Positions 19,071-31,544 of a stretch of DNA of 64,000 nucleotides are shown one piece after another. Under the pieces are notes generated by a model. It was not told the DNA's origin. It made no database searches and worked only from the letters and a program-made list of their open reading frames with translations. Position numbers and translations under genes: made by a program. Within the stretch, counting starts at the first letter, position 1; each line of letters begins with the position of its first letter. The stretch is from Prosthecobacter debontii (GTDB taxonomy: Bacteria; Verrucomicrobiota; Verrucomicrobiia; Verrucomicrobiales; Akkermansiaceae), in the NCBI GenBank assembly GCA_945862245.1, contig CAMAXN010000002.1, forward strand, positions 58,469-122,468, in the 5' to 3' direction.

Positions 19071-19129
19071 GCGGCTTTTAACAAATATGCTGGTTGGAAA
19101 ACCGCAGCAATGCCGCGTAACCTTGCGCC

Positions 19130-19858
19130 GTGAGGAAAGACCGGCTCGACGCCCTGATGTTCAACCGTGGAATGTGCGAATCTCGCGAGCAGGCGAAACG
19201 CCTCGTGCTGGCTGGTGAAGTTAAAGTGGACGGGCATTTGGTAGATAAACCGGCCGAGCGCTTTGGCGAGGATGCGGTCGTGGAAATCAAGGAAAAGCCA
19301 AGGTTCGTTGGACGTGGCGGACTAAAGTTGGAGGGCGCACTGGAGCACTTTGGGATCGATGTCACCGACTGGATCTGCCTCGATGTGGGCGCATCAACCG
19401 GCGGTTTCACCGACTGCCTGCTGCAACGCGGCGCGGCGAAAATCCATGCGGTCGATGTCGGCACGAACCAACTCGTGTGGAAACTACGGAGCGATTCGCG
19501 AGTGATTTCCCGGGAAAAATTCAACGCACGGCACATGGAGGTAGCGGATCTCGGCGAAAAAGTGCGACTAGCAGTGATGGATCTGTCGTTCATTTCTCTG
19601 ACCAAGGTGCTGCCCGCCGTATTCGGTATTCTCGAGGAAGGAGGAGAGGTCGTTTGCCTGATCAAGCCCCAGTTTGAGCTCGAGCGGGAGGATGTGGGGA
19701 AAGGCGGAATCGTCCGCGAGGAGGAGCTTAGGGAGAGGGCGGTGGAGAAAATTCGGCGCTTCGTGACCGAGGATCACGGGCGGGAATGGAAGGGCGTAAT
19801 CCCCGCCAGCATTACCGGAACGGATGGAAATCAGGAGTTCCTCTGCTGGATCGGTTGA
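19130..19858 (+). CDS. tlyA: TlyA-family rRNA 2'-O-methyltransferase
   Basis: The protein has 242 residues from a GTG start. The N-terminal S4 RNA-binding domain is clear (RLDALMFNRGMCESREQAKRLVLAGEVKVDG). An FtsJ-like Rossmann domain follows, with SAM motif LDVGASTGGFTDCLL and DLSFISLTKVLP, and KPQFELEREDVGKGG holding the catalytic Lys and Glu. The family methylates 16S and/or 23S rRNA at 2'-O of cytidines. It is the first gene of a short plus-strand stretch. Confidence 0.9.
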   Translation: MRKDRLDALMFNRGMCESREQAKRLVLAGEVKVDGHLVDKPAERFGEDAVVEIKEKPRFVGRGGLKLEGALEHFGIDVTDWICLDVGASTGGFTDCLLQRGAAKIHAVDVGTNQLVWKLRSDSRVISREKFNARHMEVADLGEKVRLAVMDLSFISLTKVLPAVFGILEEGGEVVCLIKPQFELEREDVGKGGIVREEELRERAVEKIRRFVTEDHGREWKGVIPASITGTDGNQEFLCWIG

Positions 19859-19975
19859 TTTTTTGGAAATTTTTTGTGAAAAAATGTGAATAAAAATTAT
19901 TTGCGCCGCTCTATATTTAGACCAGCATAGGTCTGGGAGAATCAAGCCCATTAAATTAACTAACTAAAATTAACC

Positions 19976-20341
19976 ATGAAACTACTACTGACAGCGTTTT
20001 GCGCAGCTATAATTATATCACCACTTGCATTTGCTGATAAGTGCAAAAAGAAGTGCGACAAGGAAGAAGCCAAAGAAGAGTCCACACTCGCAGATTGCGG
20101 TAAGTGCAAAAAGAGCAAAGACAAGGAAAAAGAGAAGAAAGAGGATACCCTGATTGCTGATAAGTGCAAAAAGAAGTGCGACAAGGAAGAAGCCGAAGAA
20201 GAGTCCACACTCGCAGATTGCGGCAAGTGCAAAAAGAGCAAAGACAAGGAAAAAGAAAAGAAAGAGGATACCCTGATTGCTGATAAGTGCAAGAAGAAGT
20301 GCGACAAGGAAGAATCCGAAGAGGAATCCACACTCGCTTAA
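19976..20341 (+). CDS. Small secreted Lys/Cys-rich repeat protein
   Basis: The protein has 121 residues. A clear signal peptide (about residues 1-20, ending LAFA) is followed only by repeats. The unit of 41 residues starts at D21, occurs twice in full and once as a 19-residue part. Each unit carries DKCKKKCDKEE, an acidic EESTLADCGKC stretch and a Lys/Glu-rich helix. The mature part contains ten Cys, arranged as CxxxC in each DKCKKKC block and CxxC in each DCGKC block. I do not recognise the family. The Cys spacing would allow metal binding or disulfide links in the periplasm. The gene has its own AT-rich upstream region and a strong terminator, so it is monocistronic. Confidence 0.85.
   Translation: MKLLLTAFCAAIIISPLAFADKCKKKCDKEEAKEESTLADCGKCKKSKDKEKEKKEDTLIADKCKKKCDKEEAEEESTLADCGKCKKSKDKEKEKKEDTLIADKCKKKCDKEESEEESTLA
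20036..20338 (+). repeat. Tandem 123-bp coding repeat, 2.5 copies
   Basis: Copies start at 20036, 20159 and 20282, the last one being 57 nt long. The unit length is a multiple of three, so the reading frame is kept. The copies are nearly identical, with only a few base changes (for example Lys to Glu in AKEEST against AEEEST), which points to recent duplication. Confidence 0.93.
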
Positions 20342-20363
20342 TTATCTGATCCCATCATATTTG

Positions 20364-20394
20364 AAAACCACCAGTAATTCTGGTGGTTTTTTTT
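20364..20394 (+). terminator. Strong rho-independent terminator
   Basis: A perfect 11-bp stem (20364-20374 with 20380-20390) closes a 5-nt loop and is followed by a run of T up to 20394. It lies 23 bp after the stop of the Lys/Cys-rich repeat gene and ends its transcript. Confidence 0.93.
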
Positions 20395-20590
20395 GGTCGC
20401 GGTGATGGTTCCAGTAAACCGCGAGAGATTATTTGCTCAGCGGGCGTGAATGTTAGTCCCATCCGTCTCTGGTAGATATTAAATCACAACCCCAGAAATC
20501 AGATGAGCTTGTGCCCGCTTCGCCCGATCTTTTATGCTGCATACTTCCCTAGTTATGCCTTTCCTGCAAACGGATGAAACCAATAGCGCT
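20395..20590. other. Spacer before the L,D-transpeptidase remnant
   Basis: No intact gene is visible. Short open stretches with many stops may be the degraded 5' part of the L,D-transpeptidase gene that follows, but I cannot read a clear homologous segment here. Confidence 0.4.
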
Positions 20591-20998
20591 TAAAAAGAAA
20601 AATATCTACGAGGTGAAAAGCAGATCGGCTTGTCGCTGGTATCCACCGGACGTGAGGGACACATGACACCTGCGGGACATTACAAGATTACGGATAAAAT
20701 GCCGTTGAAGGTATCAAACCGCTATGGATGAATCGCGGATGCAGAAGGGAAAGTGACGATACCGAACGCGAGGCCAAGCACTCCCGTGCCGCCCGGACAA
20801 GAGTATCACGGTTCGGAAATCAATCACTGTATGCTGATCACCTCCTACGGCATCGGGCTCCATGCAGGTGAGATCGCCAAGCCCGGCACACCGCTTTCAA
20901 ATGGCTGCAACCGCTTACCGAAGGATTTCGTAGCCAAGCTCTATGGTGAGACTCGCGTTGGAACGCCAGTTCAAATCGTCCGCAGCGGTCAGTTCTGA
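20591..20998 (+). pseudogene. Degraded L,D-transpeptidase (YkuD) gene
   Basis: A YkuD domain is readable in one frame: GEKQIGLSLVSTGREGHMTP, then AGHYKITDKMPLKVSNRYG, an in-frame TGA at 20729-20731, then IADAEGKVTIPNARP and onward to the stop at 20996-20998. The catalytic part is present: GLHAGEIAKPGTPLSNGCNRLP with His and the SNGCNR nucleophile segment. The 5' part lacks a start codon and signal peptide, and the piece KKKNIYE just upstream is in a different frame. The intact gene would cross-link peptidoglycan in the periplasm. The remaining 81-residue frame from 20753 is too short to be functional. Confidence 0.8.
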
Positions 20999-21074
20999 CG
21001 TAGATAAGCCCCGGCTTTTTGGGTCGTAGCGTTTGAGAGAGAATTTAACGAAGACCGAACGTCGCCGCCACGTT

Positions 21075-24258
<3,184 letters not shown>

Positions 24259-24374
24259 AGCTTGGAAAGGCAGTTCGCGAAACGCAAGCCTAGTGGTGAC
24301 AAATCGGTTTTAGGTGGTAAACCGCATCTATTATGGCATATTCCCTTTTCACATGAAAAGTGACTTCATACTCG

Positions 24375-25205
24375 CTAATTCAAACGAATCCCCGTATCTG
24401 TCAGAGTTACGAGGCGCTTTTTCAGGAGCGCACCGAGGGTTTGCTTGAAGGTGCGTTTGGAGACGCCGAGCTCCTCGTAGATTTCCTCAGCAGGGCTTTT
24501 ATCTGTGAGCGCCCAGAAGCCACCGCGGGCGATGAGTTCACCCATGATCTGTTTTTCGAGGTCATCGACGCGCTCGCGTCCGGGAGGTTGCAGGGATAGA
24601 TCAATCTTACCATCGGACCGCAGGGCGGCGATCCAGCCTTTGAGTTTTTCGCCTTGGGCGAGTTCTTGGAAAACTTCGTTGGCAAAGATGAGGCCGGTGT
24701 GGGTGTTGTTGACGATGGCCTTGTAACCCATCGGGGTTTTCCCATAGACGGTCAGTTCCACTTCCTGGCCGGGTTCGAATTCGGCGGGTGTAAGATCGAT
24801 ATGACGGGCGATGCGTGTGGTTGCGACGATGCGGCGGCTTTCTTCATCGACGAGCACTTTCACAAGATACTTTTTCCCGACCTCCATGCGGGTTTTCTGC
24901 TCGCGGAACGGGACGAGAAGATCCTTCGGTAAGCCCCAATCAAGAAATGCACCGACCGGTGTGATGGCGATGCAGGCGAGCTTCGCGAACTGCCCAGGTA
25001 TGGCGCGCGGCTGTTTGAGCGTGGCGACCAGCCTATCCTCGGAATCGAGATAGATGAACACGTCCACCAACGCGCCGACAGCCCATTCCTTCGGCATCTC
25101 GCGGCGCGGGAGAAGGATTTCTCCAAGGTTCTCCGCATCGAGAAAAAGGCCGACCGGTTTCTCGCGGAGGACGGTGATGGAGACGCGTTTGCCGATGGTG
25201 ATCAT
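24375..25205 (-). CDS. CvfB-like S1 RNA-binding protein
   Basis: The protein has 276 residues. The family (CvfB/YitL) has S1 domains followed by a winged helix. Visible are an N-terminal S1-like piece (GLFLDAENLGEILLPRREMP), a second (AITPVGAFLDWGLPKDLLVPFREQ), a third (GYKAIVNNTHTGLIFANEVF), and a C-terminal winged helix (SPAEEIYEELGVSKRTFKQTLGALLKKR). In Firmicutes the protein binds RNA and affects virulence gene expression; the role here is not known. It lies 116 bp upstream of the GreA-fusion gene on the same strand. Confidence 0.85.
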   Translation of the reverse strand: MITIGKRVSITVLREKPVGLFLDAENLGEILLPRREMPKEWAVGALVDVFIYLDSEDRLVATLKQPRAIPGQFAKLACIAITPVGAFLDWGLPKDLLVPFREQKTRMEVGKKYLVKVLVDEESRRIVATTRIARHIDLTPAEFEPGQEVELTVYGKTPMGYKAIVNNTHTGLIFANEVFQELAQGEKLKGWIAALRSDGKIDLSLQPPGRERVDDLEKQIMGELIARGGFWALTDKSPAEEIYEELGVSKRTFKQTLGALLKKRLVTLTDTGIRLN

Positions 25206-25215
25206 ATAGAAGAAT

Positions 25216-25377
25216 TTTCACCGCAAAGGCGCGGAGCTTGCGGAGGAGACGCTGAGGAAGACTTGGGTCGTGGGAATAAGAATGAACCGCCAAGGAAGAG
25301 AAGTTCGCCAAGGAAGAATTAGGTTATGGGGTTTTGATTCTTTGCTTTTCTTACTTGGCGATCTTGGCGGTGAAAAC
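25216..25377. repeat. Spacer with degenerate word repeats
   Basis: Between cvfB and parC the spacer contains repeated words: CGCAAAG-, CGCGGAG-, TGCGGAG- and CGCTGAG-like words at 25223-25256, a doubled CGCCAAGGAAG at 25288-25317, and its complement CTTGGCG-ATCTTGGCGGTGAAAA at 25354-25376. The left and right parts are partly inverted copies. Such phrase-like sequences are seen in spacers of many environmental bacteria. No gene is present. Confidence 0.6.
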
Positions 25378-25390
25378 GATTACCCTCATC

Positions 25391-27358
25391 CTATGGCGTG
25401 AAGTCCTTGGGTGCGATGAGGATTTTCTCGACGGGATGTTTGGTGACAATGTTGCCTAGGCTGCCGCGGGACTTGATGCTGAACTCGGCAAAGTGGATGG
25501 GGCGGGTGAGGTTGCGCAGGCGCAAGCCGGACTTCATGTGGACGATGAGCATCTGCGCGGAGCTTTCCTCATTGGTGGCGTGCCACTTGAAGTAGAGCAC
25601 CTTAGTCCCTGGCCTGCCTTTGGTGAGGTCATATTCCTTGTCGCGTGTCGTGCCGCCGACTGTGAAACGCTTGGCCATGACATTGCCGTCTTTGCCGTCG
25701 CGGTAGATCATTGAATAGATGATGTCCTCATCCTTACGAAAAATGGCGACACGCAGCGGGCGCTGTCCGACAAAAAGTTTCTCGGCGACCTTGGTGATCT
25801 TCATTTTGCCGTCGGCAGTGAAGATGATGACGTCGTCGAGCATGGAGCATTTTTCCAGCGCCTCCTCTTTCTTCAGCGAGGTGCCGGCGAAGCCGTTCTT
25901 AGCGTCAATGTAAAGCGTCTCGGAGGCGGCGGCAACTTGGGTGCGATCCACCCGGGAGAAACTGGCAATCTCGGTCAAGCGCTCACGGCCTTTACCGTAT
26001 TTTTTGGCGAGCTGCTCATACCAGCGGATCGTGTAGCGGGTAAGTTGCTTGAGGTTTTTCTCGACCTCAGCAATCTCCTCCTCGATGGCGCGGATTTCTT
26101 CGTCAGCCTTGAGGGAGTTGAATTTGGAAATACGCTTGATGCGGATTTCCGTGAGGCGGGTGAGATCGTCCTCGGTGACCTCGCGTCTCAGCAGCTTTTT
26201 GAAAGGTTTGAATCCGTCATCGATGGCTTTTAGGACTGCCTCCCATGTTTCGCATTCCTCGATGTCACGGTAGATACGGTTCTCGATAAAAATTTTCTCA
26301 AGCGAGGAGAAGTGCCATTTGTCGCCGAGCTCTTCGAGGCGGATCTCCAACTCCATGCGTAGCAGCTCGCGGGTGAGATCCGTGGTGCGGCGGAGGATTT
26401 CCGTGACGCCAAGGAAGGCCGGCTTGCCATCGACGATGACCCCGGCGTTCGGCGAGATGCTGAGCTCGCAATCGGTGAAGGCGTAGAGAGCGTCGCGCAT
26501 GTTCTCCGGATCGGCTCCCGGCGTGAGATATACGAGAATGTCCGCGTGCGCGGCGGTATTGTCCTCGATCTTCTGGATCTTGATCTTGTTCTTGTCCGCG
26601 GCGGCGACGATGGAATCCATGACCCCGCCGGTCGTGGTGCCGAAGGGGATTTCCGTGATGCGGAGGATGCCTTTTTTCTCGGTGTCGATGCGGGCGCGGC
26701 AGCGAATTTTCCCACCGCGCAGGCCATCGCGGTATTCAGATGCATCCATCATTCCAGCGGTGGGGAAATCGGGAACTAGCTCGAAGGGCTCCTTGCGAAG
26801 GTGGGCGATTGCAGCGGTGCAGAGTTCGTTGAAATTATGCGGCAGGATCTTGCACGCGAGTCCGACGGCAATGCCCTCCACACCTTGAGCGAGTAGCAGC
26901 GGAAATTTCATCGGCAGCGTCAGCGGTTCCTGGTTGCGGCCGTCGTAAGAGGGCAGCCATCGGGTCGTTTTCGGATTGAAAGCCACCTCCAGCGCGAACT
27001 TCGTGAGCCGCGCCTCAATGTATCGCGGGGCGGCCGCACCATCGCCGGTGAGGGTGTTGCCCCAGTTGCCCTGGCAGTCGATCATCAGATCTTTCTGGCC
27101 GATCTGCACCATCGCGTCGCCGATCGACTGATCGCCGTGGGGATGGTATTTCATCGTGTTTCCCACCACGTTCGCGACCTTGTTGTAGCGACCATCGTCC
27201 AACTCGCGCATGGAGTGAAGGATACGGCGCTGAACGGGTTTAAGGCCGTCGTGAAGGTGCGGGACCGCCCTTTCCAGGATCACGTAGCTAGCGTAATCGA
27301 GAAAATAATCGGAATACATCGCACCAAGCGAGGCGTGTTGGTCCGGTTCGTTACTCAT
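25391..27358 (-). CDS. parC: DNA topoisomerase IV subunit A (GyrA/ParC family)
   Basis: The ATG at 27358 gives 655 residues. The protein is the DNA-cleaving subunit of a type IIA topoisomerase. The winged-helix region has LKPVQRRILHSM, NTMKYHPHGDQSIGDAMV and the catalytic Tyr113 in AAPRYIEARL. The tower and coiled-coil domains are present, and the C-terminal part is short (about 180 residues) without clear GyrA boxes, as in ParC of the Bacteroidota type. A partner parE is not adjacent. The divergent neighbour is der. Confidence 0.88.
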   Translation of the reverse strand: MSNEPDQHASLGAMYSDYFLDYASYVILERAVPHLHDGLKPVQRRILHSMRELDDGRYNKVANVVGNTMKYHPHGDQSIGDAMVQIGQKDLMIDCQGNWGNTLTGDGAAAPRYIEARLTKFALEVAFNPKTTRWLPSYDGRNQEPLTLPMKFPLLLAQGVEGIAVGLACKILPHNFNELCTAAIAHLRKEPFELVPDFPTAGMMDASEYRDGLRGGKIRCRARIDTEKKGILRITEIPFGTTTGGVMDSIVAAADKNKIKIQKIEDNTAAHADILVYLTPGADPENMRDALYAFTDCELSISPNAGVIVDGKPAFLGVTEILRRTTDLTRELLRMELEIRLEELGDKWHFSSLEKIFIENRIYRDIEECETWEAVLKAIDDGFKPFKKLLRREVTEDDLTRLTEIRIKRISKFNSLKADEEIRAIEEEIAEVEKNLKQLTRYTIRWYEQLAKKYGKGRERLTEIASFSRVDRTQVAAASETLYIDAKNGFAGTSLKKEEALEKCSMLDDVIIFTADGKMKITKVAEKLFVGQRPLRVAIFRKDEDIIYSMIYRDGKDGNVMAKRFTVGGTTRDKEYDLTKGRPGTKVLYFKWHATNEESSAQMLIVHMKSGLRLRNLTRPIHFAEFSIKSRGSLGNIVTKHPVEKILIAPKDFTP

Positions 27359-27505
27359 ATAGACTTGTGCTAGTGGACACACCGCCGCCGTGCAAGCACG
27401 GCTTGTAGTTACCCCGCAGATTCAACCGACTCGTGATTTATGGGAATCTGACAGAGTCCCGCAAAACCTTGCGTTCGGCGTTTTTCCGCCCTTTCATGGG
27501 CGCTC

Positions 27506-28903
27506 ATGCCCACCGTTGCCATCGTAGGCCGCCCGAATGTCGGGAAATCAGCCCTCTTCAACCGCCTTGCCGGGAGGAAAATCGCCATCGTGCACGATCA
27601 GCCCGGAGTCACCCGGGATCGGATCGCTGCGCCCTGTACACTCACGGCTCATGCCTGCACCCTGATCGACACAGGTGGGATCGGTGCGACGCTTGATGAC
27701 GGCTTCGGCGAGCAGGTCGCTATCGAGGCGGACATCGCGATGGAGACGGCCGACCTTATCCTTTTCCTTGTCGATGCTCAGGAAGGCCTGACGTCCATAG
27801 ACCAAGCGCTTGCGCAGAAGCTCCGCAAGGCCAAGCCGCCGGTTCTGCTGGTCCTCAACAAGGTGGATCATGACAAGCATGAGTCTTCCTTCGCGGATTT
27901 CGCCAGCCTCGGCCTTCAGGACAGCGTCTTCGTTTCCGCCGAGCACGGGCGCAACTTCGGCGAACTGATCGAGAAAATGGACACCGTCCTAACCCCGTTA
28001 TATGTGGAGACTGAAGAGGTCATGGAGGTGGCAGAGAAAGTGGGTATCAAGCTCGCCGTTATCGGCAAGCCGAATGCAGGCAAATCTTCACTCATCAACG
28101 CCATACTCAAGGACAAGCGCACGATCGTTTCTGAGATCGCGGGCACCACCCGGGATGCTGTCGATCTCCCCTATTCTTTCGCCAATGAGAATTTCACGCT
28201 GATCGACACCGCGGGCCTGCGCCCGCGCGGCAAGCGCGACAACTCCGTAGAAGTCTTCTCCGCAATTCGCTCGGAAAAAGCAATCCGCCGCGCCGATCTC
28301 TGTGTGCTCGTCATTGATCTCGCTGGCGGTATTTCCGCGCAGGATCGCAAGATTGCACAGCTCATACTAGAAGAGAAAAAACCTTGCCTCATCGTGCTGA
28401 ACAAGTTCGACCTCTTCCATCCTGGCGCGTCGTACAAGGAGCGCGTCGCTGAAGCCGAGGAGCAGGTGCGGCGCGAGTTATTTTTCCTTTCCTACGCTCC
28501 CTTCGTCGCCTGCTCCGCAAAAACTGGAGACGCCACTGAGCACGTCCTTAAAAAAGCGATCGCCATCAAAAAAGGTGCCCAGGAAATACCTGGCACCGGC
28601 AAGCTCAACCGCATCCTGCAAGTAGCGATCGAAAAGAACCCACCGCCCACCGACAACAAGGCGAAGCGCCTTAAGCTCTATTATGCCACCACCGCGCAGA
28701 ACGAGAAATACTCCATGATTCCCGTTCCCACCTTAGTGCTATTCGTCAATGACAAACACCTAATGAAGGATTCCTACCAGGCTTACCTTACTAACCAGTT
28801 CCGCGAAGCACACCCCGCACCCGGCATTCCGATCATCTTCTCCGTCCGCTCCCGCACCCGCCGCGAATGGGACCCGCCTAAGAAAGGCAACCAAGGGCAT
28901 TGA
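27506..28903 (+). CDS. der: Ribosome assembly GTPase Der (EngA)
   Basis: The protein has 465 residues with two G domains in tandem, unique to Der. The first has G1 GRPNVGKS at 8-15 and NKVD at 118-121; the second has GKPNAGKS at 187-194, SEIAGTTRDAVD and NKFD. A KH-like C-terminal domain follows (KRLKLYYATTAQ and PGIPIIFSVRSR). Der supports 50S assembly. The final basic stretch (RREWDPPKKGNQGH) is normal for the family. Confidence 0.96.
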   Translation: MPTVAIVGRPNVGKSALFNRLAGRKIAIVHDQPGVTRDRIAAPCTLTAHACTLIDTGGIGATLDDGFGEQVAIEADIAMETADLILFLVDAQEGLTSIDQALAQKLRKAKPPVLLVLNKVDHDKHESSFADFASLGLQDSVFVSAEHGRNFGELIEKMDTVLTPLYVETEEVMEVAEKVGIKLAVIGKPNAGKSSLINAILKDKRTIVSEIAGTTRDAVDLPYSFANENFTLIDTAGLRPRGKRDNSVEVFSAIRSEKAIRRADLCVLVIDLAGGISAQDRKIAQLILEEKKPCLIVLNKFDLFHPGASYKERVAEAEEQVRRELFFLSYAPFVACSAKTGDATEHVLKKAIAIKKGAQEIPGTGKLNRILQVAIEKNPPPTDNKAKRLKLYYATTAQNEKYSMIPVPTLVLFVNDKHLMKDSYQAYLTNQFREAHPAPGIPIIFSVRSRTRREWDPPKKGNQGH

Positions 28904-28919
28904 GGTATGCGGGAGCGGA

Positions 28920-29513
28920 TCAAAAAACCGTACCACTCCATGCCTGCAAGCTCCTGAATGTGAGATTCACTCTCGGCGAGGAGACTTTGGCAGATTTTGG
29001 GAGTTGGTGGTGCCAGTATTTCTGTGTCTCGCCGCCCATCACGAGCAGACTGCCGTTTCCCAGTAATACTGAGATAGTTTGCTTAGTGAACTTATGCCGG
29101 AAGGAGAACTTTCTCTCCGCTCCCAAACTCAGAGAAAGGATTGAAGCGTTTGCAGCGAGCGAGCGTTCGTCATCGGAGTGCCAGCCCATGCCTTCACCGC
29201 CGTCGTGGTAAAAGTTCAATAGGCAGCAATTACAGGTCGCACCTGAGAGATTTTCGGCTGTGGCTTTCAATGAAAGGAGTTGCTCTGTCCAAGGATGGGC
29301 GAGCTTTTTCGTCCCGGAATACGCATAAGATCGCCCCCCGTCTGCATACCACGCGACCATGCGTTTCGTGACGATGCGTTTCCCGAACATCACTATCTCA
29401 TCATGCTCCCACGGGATATCCGCTATGAGCTGTGTGAGATGACGAGTACTTTCCTCTGGCGTGAAAACGGTGCCGTGGTAAGTCACCTCTCCGTCGCATG
29501 GCAGAAGATTCAT
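28920..29513 (-). CDS. AlkB-like 2-oxoglutarate/Fe(II) dioxygenase
   Basis: The protein has 197 residues. The family removes alkyl groups from DNA or RNA bases by oxidation. Metal ligands are the HxD in GMGWHSDDERSL and the distal His in QKYWHHQLPKS; the 2-oxoglutarate Arg lies in RVNLTFR. The substrate-side segment YHGTVFTPEES is also typical, and CLLNFYHDGGEGMGWH is strongly conserved. It resembles the eukaryotic ALKBH2/3 type. It lies 12 bp after ccsA, on the same strand, and converges on der. Link to cytochrome maturation is probably only by position. Confidence 0.88.
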   Translation of the reverse strand: MNLLPCDGEVTYHGTVFTPEESTRHLTQLIADIPWEHDEIVMFGKRIVTKRMVAWYADGGRSYAYSGTKKLAHPWTEQLLSLKATAENLSGATCNCCLLNFYHDGGEGMGWHSDDERSLAANASILSLSLGAERKFSFRHKFTKQTISVLLGNGSLLVMGGETQKYWHHQLPKSAKVSSPRVNLTFRSLQAWSGTVF

Positions 29514-29525
29514 TTCGGAAAATTC

Positions 29526-31544
29526 TCAGGCTTCGAGACCTTCAACGGTCTTTTCCTTCGCGGTGCGCTTTGCCTGTTTGTCATAATACTCGACGATTAC
29601 GGCAACAGCTCCGAACAGGATGAAAATTATCATCGCGGCGTAGAATACCCAGATGGCACCTTTACCAGCGGTAAAGCCATAATTGTGGAGACCTACTCCC
29701 AGGAAATTGACATGCCACCACGAGAACGCGACAATGCATGCTGTAAAGATCGAGGCGAGGTGCAAGCCCCACTCCTTGATAATGCCGCCGATGCGGGCGT
29801 GGAGGATGGCGAGCGTCCAGAGCACAATCATCAGCGCGCCGTTTTCCTTCGGATCCCAGCCCCAGAAGCGCCCCCACGAGTAGTTCGCCCAGATCCCGCC
29901 AAGCACCGTACCGACGAGCGAGAGGAAGACCGTGAGACAGATACAACCATAGACTGCCTTCGAAAGGGAGCGGCGAAGATCCTTGTTACCGCCGTCGAGA
30001 TTTAGGCCGCGCATCAGCACGTATCCGCAGGAGAGCATTGCGGCAAGCAGACCGGCGGAATAGCCAAGCGTGATGGTGATCACGTGGGTCGCGAGCCAGA
30101 AATTCGAGTCCAGCACCGCTACGAGCGGATCGAGGTGATCACCGGCATCTCCGACTTCATATCGCCTCGCCAAGATAATGAGTGCTAGACCGAGAATCGG
30201 CGCGAGGCCAAGGGCAAAACGCTGGCGATTCATCCACTCAACGAGTAGCGAGAAGATCACGCCCGTCGCACCGATAAAGATAATTGTGTCATATAAATTA
30301 CCCACCGGCGGGCGATCCATAATCAGGCAGCGGACGACGATGGCGATCACGCAATAAGCCGCGCCAATCACGGTGAACCCAAGTGTCGCCCAAGAGAATA
30401 TCTTCGCAGATTTTCCAGAGCCGATCCCCCACATTGCCAGTGCGCAGAGGGTGCCAAGAAAGAACAACACTATGGCGTTGAGGAAATAATCTCGCTTGAA
30501 ATAGGATACTTCCATACTGATCGGTTTTAGCTCACCGCGAGAGTCGGCGCGTTCTTCGACGCTGTCCTTGAACTCCGCGAAGTGCTTGCGGAATTCCTGT
30601 TCGGAAACGGTCACAGAACGCACCGCCGTTTCAAGCGCCTTGATATCAATAATGGCGGCTTCCGGATCTTTGGATTCCATCGTCATTACGGCCATGATCG
30701 TGTTACCTGCGGAAAGCCAATCCCCGTCGGACGCATTTTTCGGGGGCAGCATGAATAAGCCGAATTTCGAATAATTTGCAGCTTCCAGCACCTGTTGAAG
30801 CAGATCCTGAAGCTTGCCCTCGACCTCCCTTTTCTCAGTATTAGCGGCCCGCACTTCCGCCATGAGCTGGGGAGCGGCGGTCATCACCGAACTGAGATCG
30901 GCGCGCTTGTCGGCTGCCGCTTCGCTGCCGGTTCCACGCAGCTCCATGCCGCGCCGGGCGAAGGAAAAGTATCCTAATAGGCTCTCATAGTTGCGGATGT
31001 TGTAGGCAAGGTCGATTGTTTGCTGCTGAATCGGGTCACGCTGCTTTTTCTCGATGGGTTCGTAGGATTGTGCGAGTTCGATAAGCTTTTGAATGCCCGG
31101 CTTGATCTCCGCGTAGCTGTAGCGGTCACGGCGTCCTTTTGTCTCTATAGAAATGGCTTCAAGAACCTGAGAATTATCCACGCGGAAGGTAGGCAGGTTC
31201 ACCGCGAGTTCGGGGCGAAACAGCGTATCCATAAGCCACTCGGTGGGCTTGATCTTGTATTTCTCACCGCCCTTTCCGAGCACCTTCATCGAGCGCGCGC
31301 CGTGAAGCTGGAGCATCTTGAAACCGGCGTAGGTAGAGAAAGGCTTGATACGCCCTCCGTCCTGCAGTGGCAGGGACTCGACAACCTCCACACTTTCCTT
31401 TTGCCAAGCAACGTAGCCCTCGATCTTCTGCAGATCTCCCTTCGGCATGTTATCGATGAGCATGTTCACGAACACCACTCCAAGAGCGCCCGCCGCTAGC
31501 GCCGCCACTACCCATTTACCCCAGACCGGATTTTTATGCTGCAT
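29526..31544 (-). CDS. ccsA: Cytochrome c assembly protein CcsA with long N-terminal region
   Basis: The ATG at 31544 gives 672 residues; the frame is open upstream but that part overlaps resB. The C-terminal 300 residues carry about eight helices and the heme-handling segment WGRFWGWDPKENGALMIVLW, typical of CcsA/CcsB. The first 330 residues have one membrane anchor and then a soluble region rich in charged residues, likely periplasmic. CcsA and ResB form System II, which attaches heme to apocytochromes outside the inner membrane. This fits the large CxxCH proteins in the window. The start overlaps the resB end by 11 bp. Confidence 0.88.
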   Translation of the reverse strand: MQHKNPVWGKWVVAALAAGALGVVFVNMLIDNMPKGDLQKIEGYVAWQKESVEVVESLPLQDGGRIKPFSTYAGFKMLQLHGARSMKVLGKGGEKYKIKPTEWLMDTLFRPELAVNLPTFRVDNSQVLEAISIETKGRRDRYSYAEIKPGIQKLIELAQSYEPIEKKQRDPIQQQTIDLAYNIRNYESLLGYFSFARRGMELRGTGSEAAADKRADLSSVMTAAPQLMAEVRAANTEKREVEGKLQDLLQQVLEAANYSKFGLFMLPPKNASDGDWLSAGNTIMAVMTMESKDPEAAIIDIKALETAVRSVTVSEQEFRKHFAEFKDSVEERADSRGELKPISMEVSYFKRDYFLNAIVLFFLGTLCALAMWGIGSGKSAKIFSWATLGFTVIGAAYCVIAIVVRCLIMDRPPVGNLYDTIIFIGATGVIFSLLVEWMNRQRFALGLAPILGLALIILARRYEVGDAGDHLDPLVAVLDSNFWLATHVITITLGYSAGLLAAMLSCGYVLMRGLNLDGGNKDLRRSLSKAVYGCICLTVFLSLVGTVLGGIWANYSWGRFWGWDPKENGALMIVLWTLAILHARIGGIIKEWGLHLASIFTACIVAFSWWHVNFLGVGLHNYGFTAGKGAIWVFYAAMIIFILFGAVAVIVEYYDKQAKRTAKEKTVEGLEA

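Noticed and set aside
20036..20338. Repeat array resembling CRISPR by regular spacing
   Set aside because: Units are 123 bp, in frame and coding, without unique spacers or cas genes.
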